Below are positions 5,982 through 10,000 of a DNA stretch of 10,000 nt, piece by piece. The stretch is from Methanospirillum hungatei (GTDB taxonomy: Archaea; Halobacteriota; Methanomicrobia; Methanomicrobiales; Methanospirillaceae): NCBI RefSeq assembly GCF_020216685.1, contig NZ_JAIWNS010000049.1, positions 1 to 10,000 on the forward strand, given 5' to 3'. A model generated the notes under the pieces. That model was not told the DNA's origin and searched no databases. It was given only the letters and a program-made list of their open reading frames with translations. The position numbers were made by a program, and so were the translations under genes. Position 1 is the stretch's first letter. Every line of letters begins with the position of its first letter.

Positions 5982-7079
5982 ATGGTTGAACTCTCAGACT
6001 CTACCCGGCGGCTGGTCATATTTGTAGCAATAGTCCTTGGGGGTTCAATTCTTCTTATCTTTGATATTCCCGTCCTGTATCTGATGATGGGTGTCATTGG
6101 TATTACCATCGTTCTGCTGGTCATTACCGGCACTATCATTCTGTCAGAATTAATTCAGGAGCTGCGGTACTGGCTGAAAAACAGGCCAAAGAAGCCTAAA
6201 AAAGAGAAGCCGCCAAAAGAGAAAGGAAAGGAGAAGGCGAAGGGCGAAGGTATTTTTTCATCACTCTCCGGTAAGATAAAGATGCCATCTATTGCTCTCC
6301 CGGCAATAAAGCTCCCCGCACGGTCTGAAAAGTCACGTGATGAGAAGAAAAAGGCCAAGGAGGAGAAGAAAGGGAAAGAAAAGAAGGAAAAATCCCAAAA
6401 GCCTGAAAAAACACCAGATAAAGAAGAGGAGATCGAAGAGGCGGGCGTGGCATCAGATAGTGGAAAATCAGATGATGCAACATTTGATACCGACCTGCTG
6501 GAAGGCCTGGATCTTGATGACAGTCTTGACATCGATGCTGAACTTGACTCAGTAAACCCGGAGTTTGACAATATCCGGACTCCTTATGGAGAAGGGGAGG
6601 TCATGCCTGAGATCCCCTCTGATTCTGACGTGAAAAAGATGGATATCTCAACCCAGGATGAGGAGGAGGAGATTATCCTGGATGATGACCAAGGCCCTGA
6701 CGAGATCGACGCTATCTACTCTAGCACCATAGACATAGGCTCTGACTCCGGCGGGGACGTGATCTCCAATCTTGAAGGGGGAGATACGATCAGTTCTTCT
6801 GATCTCTCTACCTACAGTTCATCTGAAGATACTCCCTATATGTATGGTCAGGAGGATGACGACTCCGGCGGGGAAGAACAGTTTGAACTCAGTCAGATGA
6901 AGGGCGGGGGCGATGATGACCTTATCGCTTCACTGAAGGCTGATATCGAAGACCTGAAGAAGAAGGATGATGATGTACTTCTGCGGGATTTGAAGGATGT
7001 TCATGTGACTGCTGAGGAACTTGCTGAAGAGCTTCAGGAGATCATGACTATCATCAACCGAAGAATAAAAAGAAGATAA
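5982..7079 (+). CDS. Unrecognised archaellum-linked membrane protein with lysine-rich and acidic disordered regions
   Basis: I do not recognise this 365-residue protein. Two hydrophobic segments (about 11-27 and 31-56) form an N-terminal membrane hairpin with little loop between them. A strongly lysine-rich stretch follows (66-147), interrupted by a short hydrophobic island with the motif IALPAIKLP (104-112). Residues 148-310 are acidic and Ser/Gly-rich and lack predicted structure. Residues 312-365 look helical (LIASLKADIEDLKKK, then AEELAEELQEIMTIINR) and end in a basic RRIKRR tail. The start ATG lies three bases after the arlJ stop, with AAGGTG eight bases upstream. Its place between arlJ and cheF suggests a role at the motor base. 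It could tether the platform to switch proteins or to a polar structure. This is inference from position and architecture. It might also be a functional counterpart of crenarchaeal ArlX, which is membrane-bound with a long cytoplasmic part. Confidence 0.8.
   Translation: MVELSDSTRRLVIFVAIVLGGSILLIFDIPVLYLMMGVIGITIVLLVITGTIILSELIQELRYWLKNRPKKPKKEKPPKEKGKEKAKGEGIFSSLSGKIKMPSIALPAIKLPARSEKSRDEKKKAKEEKKGKEKKEKSQKPEKTPDKEEEIEEAGVASDSGKSDDATFDTDLLEGLDLDDSLDIDAELDSVNPEFDNIRTPYGEGEVMPEIPSDSDVKKMDISTQDEEEEIILDDDQGPDEIDAIYSSTIDIGSDSGGDVISNLEGGDTISSSDLSTYSSSEDTPYMYGQEDDDSGGEEQFELSQMKGGGDDDLIASLKADIEDLKKKDDDVLLRDLKDVHVTAEELAEELQEIMTIINRRIKRR
6744..6874 (+). repeat. Two copies of a 14-base direct repeat in the acidic region
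   Basis: GACTCCGGCGGGGA occurs at 6744-6757 and again at 6861-6874, exactly 117 bases (39 codons) apart. It encodes DSGGD and DSGGE in the acidic part of the unknown membrane protein. This may be a remnant of internal duplication or simply recurring codon choice in a low-complexity region. Confidence 0.5.
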
Positions 7080-7102
7080 ATACCACGAAAAGATATCTGA
7101 AA

Positions 7103-7106
7103 GGAG
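7103..7106 (+). promoter_or_regulatory. Ribosome-binding site of cheF
   Basis: GGAG within AAAGGAGAGT lies three bases before the ATG at 7110, in the 30-base gap after the unknown membrane protein. The spacing is short, but no better start codon lies near, and the next residues fit the family. Confidence 0.5.
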
Positions 7107-7109
7107 AGT

Positions 7110-7931
7110 ATGGCAGAGGTTCCGGCAAAACTGGAAAAAGGCGGGTCATGGGTGACCTCACGAATCGATATCGGAAATGACGGTATCGTTCTGAAAGACC
7201 CATGGAATGTCACAGTCAGCTACCGGAGTATTGTTGATCTTCAGAAACGCGGACAGATGATCACGCTCCTTGTCTCGATGCCGGACAAGACCGAGCGCCC
7301 GTACAAGATCGCGTCGGTTGAAAAAGTCCTCACAATTGTTACCAAGAAGATCATCATGGCCTGTAATGCATACAGGATCATGGCCCATTTCATGTCGCCT
7401 GCTATCAGGGGTGGCGTTCTGGTTACTGATGCGAAATGGGAGAAGGGGGCTATTGCAGTTTTAAAGACCGGCATCTGGTTTGTAAGTCAGGACAAGCAGA
7501 TTAGCGTGCCGCTTAAAGAGGTCGCAAGTCTTGAGCTGACAAAACGGGAATTACAGAAGAAGAAACTTGATGTGATTAAGATCGACCACCTTGAGGGTGG
7601 CGAAGTTGTCACCAGTTTCATCCTCTGTCCGCTCTCAACTCTGCAGGTTTTATACAATTTCCTTCGTGATGCAACCAAGGATATGGACATGAAAGGGTCT
7701 GAGCTGGATCAGCTTGATGCCCAGACTGCCCAGGTCGCCATGCTTATCTACAGCGGAATGGATACGAAATCGATTGAAAACATGCTCAGCCTTCCGCCTG
7801 AAGAACTGAATGCAATATATGAGACTCTTTTAAAGTTAAAACTCGTGGATGTTGTAATGGTCAGAAAGGAAGTGCAACTGACTCCGAAGGGTGTCAGATA
7901 CATCACCGACGCACTCAAGCCACCCTCGTAG
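7110..7931 (+). CDS. cheF: Archaeal chemotaxis-archaellum adaptor CheF (DUF439)
   Basis: CheF is an archaea-specific adaptor. In Halobacterium it interacts with CheY, CheD and archaellum accessory proteins of the FlaCE type, and it is needed to switch motor direction. The 273-residue product begins with two similar beta-rich, PH-like units (about 17-95 and 100-187). Each opens with a GIVL/GVLV strand and includes segments such as VSYRSIVDLQKRG and VPLKEVASLELTKRE. A winged-helix-like C-terminal domain follows (about 203-268). It contains QVAMLIYSGMDTKSIENMLSLPPEEL, then KLVDVVMVRKEVQLTPKGVRYI, a typical wing ending. This wing is likely a protein-binding module. The gene lies between the motor genes and cheY, which matches its job as the physical connector between the two. 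It is the best single piece of evidence that the upstream FlaD/E gene and downstream Che genes work together. Confidence 0.88.
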   Translation: MAEVPAKLEKGGSWVTSRIDIGNDGIVLKDPWNVTVSYRSIVDLQKRGQMITLLVSMPDKTERPYKIASVEKVLTIVTKKIIMACNAYRIMAHFMSPAIRGGVLVTDAKWEKGAIAVLKTGIWFVSQDKQISVPLKEVASLELTKRELQKKKLDVIKIDHLEGGEVVTSFILCPLSTLQVLYNFLRDATKDMDMKGSELDQLDAQTAQVAMLIYSGMDTKSIENMLSLPPEELNAIYETLLKLKLVDVVMVRKEVQLTPKGVRYITDALKPPS

Positions 7932-7979
7932 GACCAGATATTCCACAATCCTTTTACCAATTAATATCGTTTAATTCAT

Positions 7980-7985
7980 AGGAGG
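7980..7985 (+). promoter_or_regulatory. Ribosome-binding site of cheY
   Basis: AGGAGG is a near-perfect archaeal ribosome-binding core. It lies 12 bases before the ATG at 7998, somewhat farther than usual. No alternative in-frame ATG or GTG with better spacing is visible, and the chosen start gives the canonical MGRILIVDD beginning. Confidence 0.6.
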
Positions 7986-7997
7986 AACCGTTCACCC

Positions 7998-8360
7998 ATG
8001 GGACGAATCCTGATTGTCGATGATACATTGTTTATGCGGACCTTGCTCAAGAACATACTCAGCTCCGGGGGTCACGAGATCGTCGGGGAAGCTGAAGATG
8101 GTGATATCGGCGTTACCAAATACCGGGAATTGAAACCTGACCTTGTTACGATGGATGTGGTCATGCCAAAGATGAATGGCATTGAGGCATTAAAAGCCAT
8201 CAAAGCACTTGATGCCAATGCAAAAGTGATCATGTGTACGGCGGTTGGTCAGGAACAGATGGTGAAACTTGCAATTAAAAGCGGAGCGAGGGGTTATATC
8301 GTAAAGCCGTTCCAGGCTCCAAAGGTTCTGGAAGAAATTGGAAATGTCCTTGGTGCTTAA
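7998..8360 (+). CDS. cheY: Chemotaxis response regulator CheY
   Basis: CheY is a single-domain receiver that, once phosphorylated by CheA, carries the signal to the archaellum through CheF. The 120-residue protein is a complete receiver domain. It has the acidic pair Asp8-Asp9 (IVDDT), the phosphoacceptor Asp53 in TMDVVMPKMNG, the switch Thr81 (MCTAVGQ), Tyr100 in the aromatic position and Lys103 in the KPF motif. All residues needed for phosphorylation and response are present. A 66-base gap separates it from cheF and holds a strong AGGAGG site, so translation probably starts independently here. cheB begins three bases after its stop. The combination with CheF and the missing output domain make a CheY role far more likely than a general response regulator. 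Confidence 0.94.
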   Translation: MGRILIVDDTLFMRTLLKNILSSGGHEIVGEAEDGDIGVTKYRELKPDLVTMDVVMPKMNGIEALKAIKALDANAKVIMCTAVGQEQMVKLAIKSGARGYIVKPFQAPKVLEEIGNVLGA

Positions 8361-8363
8361 TAC

Positions 8364-9392
8364 ATGATCAGGGTTCTCGTCATCGACGATTCACTCTTTA
8401 TCAGGACTGTAGTACAGGACATGCTATCCGATGATCCGGATATTCAGATTGTTGGTGTCGCATCTGATGGTCTTGAAGCGCTGGATAAGATCAGGGAACT
8501 AAAACCAGACCTTATCACCCTGGACATAGAGATGCCGAGGCTTGATGGGTTGTCAATGCTTGAGAGGAAAAAGGAGATTGACCGGTTTCCTAAAACACTG
8601 GTTTTAAGCTCTTTGACTTCTGAAGGGGCAGAGATGACAAAGCGGGCTATTGCTCTTGGTGCTGATGACTTTATGCTGAAACCAAGAGGAATTAAGAATA
8701 TCCGTGAGATTGGTGGAGAGTTAAAGCATAAAATAAAAAATATCTGTACGATCGCCTACATTACGGCAAAACCTGTATTAAAGGACAGTAATGCCAGGAA
8801 TGTTGTGCTTATCGGCTCATCAGCCGGAGGACCCCCGATGCTTGATACCATTGTGTCAAAGCTTCCCTCAGATCTGAATGCCGCGGTGATTATCACTCAG
8901 CACATGCCCAAAGGCGGATTTACTGCAGCACTTGCGGCGCGTCTGAACAGAATCTCACCATTGCAGATACGGGAAACGGAGAACGGGGATATTTTAAAAA
9001 ACGGGACTGTTCTCGTCTCCAGAGCCGGATTTCATACCGTTATCTCATCTGTTCTTGACAAAGGTGGCAGTCAGAGTGGCAAAATTGTCCTGACAGACTC
9101 TCCACCGGTTCATAATGTAAAACCCGCGGTAGATAAGACATTCATCTCTGCAGCGCAGGTATTTGGCAATCACTGTGTCACCGCAATTTTATCCGGGATG
9201 GGAAATGATGGTGGCGAAGGAACCGAGGCGATCAAAAGGGCCGGCGGCGTCACGATAGTATGCAGGGAAGAGGACTGTCTCGTCTACGGGATGGCGCGCT
9301 CTGCATTATCCCGGAACTGTGTGGATCATGTACTCTCTTTGCAGGCAATTCCTGAAAAGATCGTTGAAACTATCAGAGCAATGAACGGGTGA
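8364..9392 (+). CDS. cheB: Chemotaxis protein-glutamate methylesterase/deamidase CheB
   Basis: CheB removes methyl groups from glutamates of chemoreceptors (and deamidates glutamines), giving adaptation. CheA activates it by phosphorylation. The 342 residues are the usual length. The N-terminal receiver has Asp8-Asp9, phosphoacceptor Asp54 (TLDIEMPRLDG), Ser82-Ser83 in the switch region and Lys106 in the KP motif. A short linker (about 125-145) leads to the esterase domain with the triad Ser153 (GSSAGG), His180 (TQHMP) and Asp282 (GMGNDG). The conserved SPPVHNVKPAVD segment (246-257) is present. The segment GTVLVSRAGFH (214-224), usually closer to VYIAPGGYH, is slightly divergent. The ATG is three bases after the cheY stop, with TGGTG eight bases upstream. 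The cheB stop overlaps the likely cheA ribosome site. Confidence 0.95.
   Translation: MIRVLVIDDSLFIRTVVQDMLSDDPDIQIVGVASDGLEALDKIRELKPDLITLDIEMPRLDGLSMLERKKEIDRFPKTLVLSSLTSEGAEMTKRAIALGADDFMLKPRGIKNIREIGGELKHKIKNICTIAYITAKPVLKDSNARNVVLIGSSAGGPPMLDTIVSKLPSDLNAAVIITQHMPKGGFTAALAARLNRISPLQIRETENGDILKNGTVLVSRAGFHTVISSVLDKGGSQSGKIVLTDSPPVHNVKPAVDKTFISAAQVFGNHCVTAILSGMGNDGGEGTEAIKRAGGVTIVCREEDCLVYGMARSALSRNCVDHVLSLQAIPEKIVETIRAMNG
9387..9392 (+). promoter_or_regulatory. Ribosome-binding site of cheA overlapping the cheB stop
   Basis: GGGTGA, continuing as GGTGATTT, matches the archaeal anti-Shine-Dalgarno sequence and lies three bases before the ATG at 9396. It overlaps the last codons of cheB, which supports coupled translation and fixes the cheA start. 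Confidence 0.55.
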
Positions 9393-9395
9393 TTT

Positions 9396-10000
9396 ATGTC
9401 TGATCTGGATGCATACCGGAGTCTCTATGTAGCAGAATCGCGGGAAAACCTTGAGGGTATTGTCAGCAATCTTCTGGTTCTGGAAAAGGGAACTGATTCT
9501 CATGCGATAGATGAGATCTTCCGGTCTGCTCATTCACTTAAGGGTATGTCAGCATCCATGGGATTCTCTCACATGGAAGAGATCTGTCATGCTCTTGAGG
9601 ATGTCTTCTCACAGATCAGAAGTGGCCGACTTGAGGTAACCCAGTCACTCGTAGATGATCTCCTCGCTGGTGCAGATGATATCGAACTGATGATTGATGA
9701 GATCGAGGCCGGCGGTGATGGGCAGCTGGAACATAAGGACCAGCGGGTAAAAAGTCTGAAACGCTGGCTGTCAGCGGGTGAAGAGAAAGTAGTGGAAAAA
9801 CCCGCACCAAAGACTCCTGCACCTATAGAACCTCCCTCATCTGATACAGGTGGTGATATGTATGAAGGTCCTGCATATGATCAGGATTACGGGTCAGGTT
9901 GTCTGACATATTCACTAACGTTCTCACTTGCTGACAATGTAGACAATAAAAACCTACGTGGGATGCTGATATTTCAGAATCTGGAAAGTATCGGCGAAAT
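9396..10000 (+). CDS. cheA: Chemotaxis histidine kinase CheA, 3'-partial
   Basis: CheA is the receptor-coupled kinase that phosphorylates CheY and CheB. Only the first 201 codons lie in the window, and the frame stays open to the right edge. The start MSDLDAYRSLYVAES is typical. The HPt (P1) domain spans about residues 3-105 with the phosphorylated histidine His46 in IFRSAHSLKGMSASMGF. A Lys/Pro-rich linker (about 125-165) follows. From about residue 169, YSLTFSLADNVDNKNLRGML matches the opening of the P2 domain, which docks CheY and CheB. The dimerisation, ATPase and CheW-like domains must lie beyond the window. The ATG is three bases after the cheB stop with a GGTGAT site, so cheY-cheB-cheA form a continuous block. 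Nothing unusual is seen in the visible part. Confidence 0.93.
   Translation, partial: MSDLDAYRSLYVAESRENLEGIVSNLLVLEKGTDSHAIDEIFRSAHSLKGMSASMGFSHMEEICHALEDVFSQIRSGRLEVTQSLVDDLLAGADDIELMIDEIEAGGDGQLEHKDQRVKSLKRWLSAGEEKVVEKPAPKTPAPIEPPSSDTGGDMYEGPAYDQDYGSGCLTYSLTFSLADNVDNKNLRGMLIFQNLESIGE

Noticed and set aside
6337..6555. Arg/Lys-rich small frame on the + strand inside the unknown membrane protein
   Set aside because: It is an out-of-frame reading of AAG/GAG repeats. There is no ribosome site, and the long frame through the same DNA has a coherent membrane-protein layout.
6155..6571. Minus-strand frame rich in Ser and Phe opposite the unknown membrane protein
   Set aside because: It is the mirror of the Lys/Glu/Asp codon runs on the + strand. 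Ser/Phe runs are what reverse-complemented AAG, GAA and GAT codons give.
6423..6911. Acidic low-complexity region as a sign of frameshift or pseudogene
   Set aside because: The frame stays open throughout and returns to an ordered helical C-terminus, so the region is more likely a true disordered linker.
7951..7980. TATA-like TTAATAT ahead of cheY
   Set aside because: A transcript starting about 25 bases downstream would begin near 7990 and lose the strong AGGAGG site at 7980-7985. Read-through from cheF or a start farther upstream is more likely.

Overview
This window is the motility and chemotaxis locus of a methanogenic euryarchaeon. The genes, all on the + strand and tightly packed, are archaellum (archaeal flagellum) genes followed directly by archaeal-type chemotaxis genes. 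The domain set (FlaD/E-type protein, ArlG, ArlF, ArlH, ArlI, ArlJ, CheF, CheY, CheB, CheA), the moderate base composition of most genes and the archaeal GGTG/GGAGG ribosome-binding sites suggest a member of the Methanomicrobiales, with a Methanospirillum-like organism as the best guess. The genus is an inference from general resemblance and was not tested by a search.

Layout. Positions 1-624 hold the end, or all, of a FlaD/E-domain switch-complex protein. Positions 633-1582 hold the two small envelope-side stator proteins, ArlG then ArlF, in a noticeably AT-rich stretch. A 152-base AT-rich gap (1583-1734) is the longest non-coding stretch and is the likely site of an internal promoter. Positions 1735-5978 hold the motor core: the ATP-binding regulator ArlH, the hexameric ATPase ArlI and the membrane platform ArlJ. 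Positions 5982-7079 encode an unrecognised protein with two N-terminal membrane segments, a lysine-rich stretch, a long acidic stretch and a C-terminal helix. CheF, CheY and CheB follow at 7110-9392, and the start of CheA runs off the right edge from 9396.

How it works together. ArlI powers assembly and rotation on the ArlJ platform, with ArlH as the nucleotide-dependent partner. ArlF and ArlG anchor the motor against the cell envelope. CheA phosphorylates CheY and CheB. CheB adjusts receptor methylation. CheF connects phosphorylated CheY to the FlaD/E-type proteins at the base of the motor, which sets the direction of rotation. Placing the motor and its signalling input in one run of genes suggests co-expression.

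The most interesting item is the unknown membrane-anchored, charge-segregated protein between arlJ and cheF. Its position and architecture fit a linker or scaffold between the motor platform and the switch or polar machinery, but no function can be read from sequence alone. No RNA gene, mobile element, CRISPR array or clear terminator was seen.
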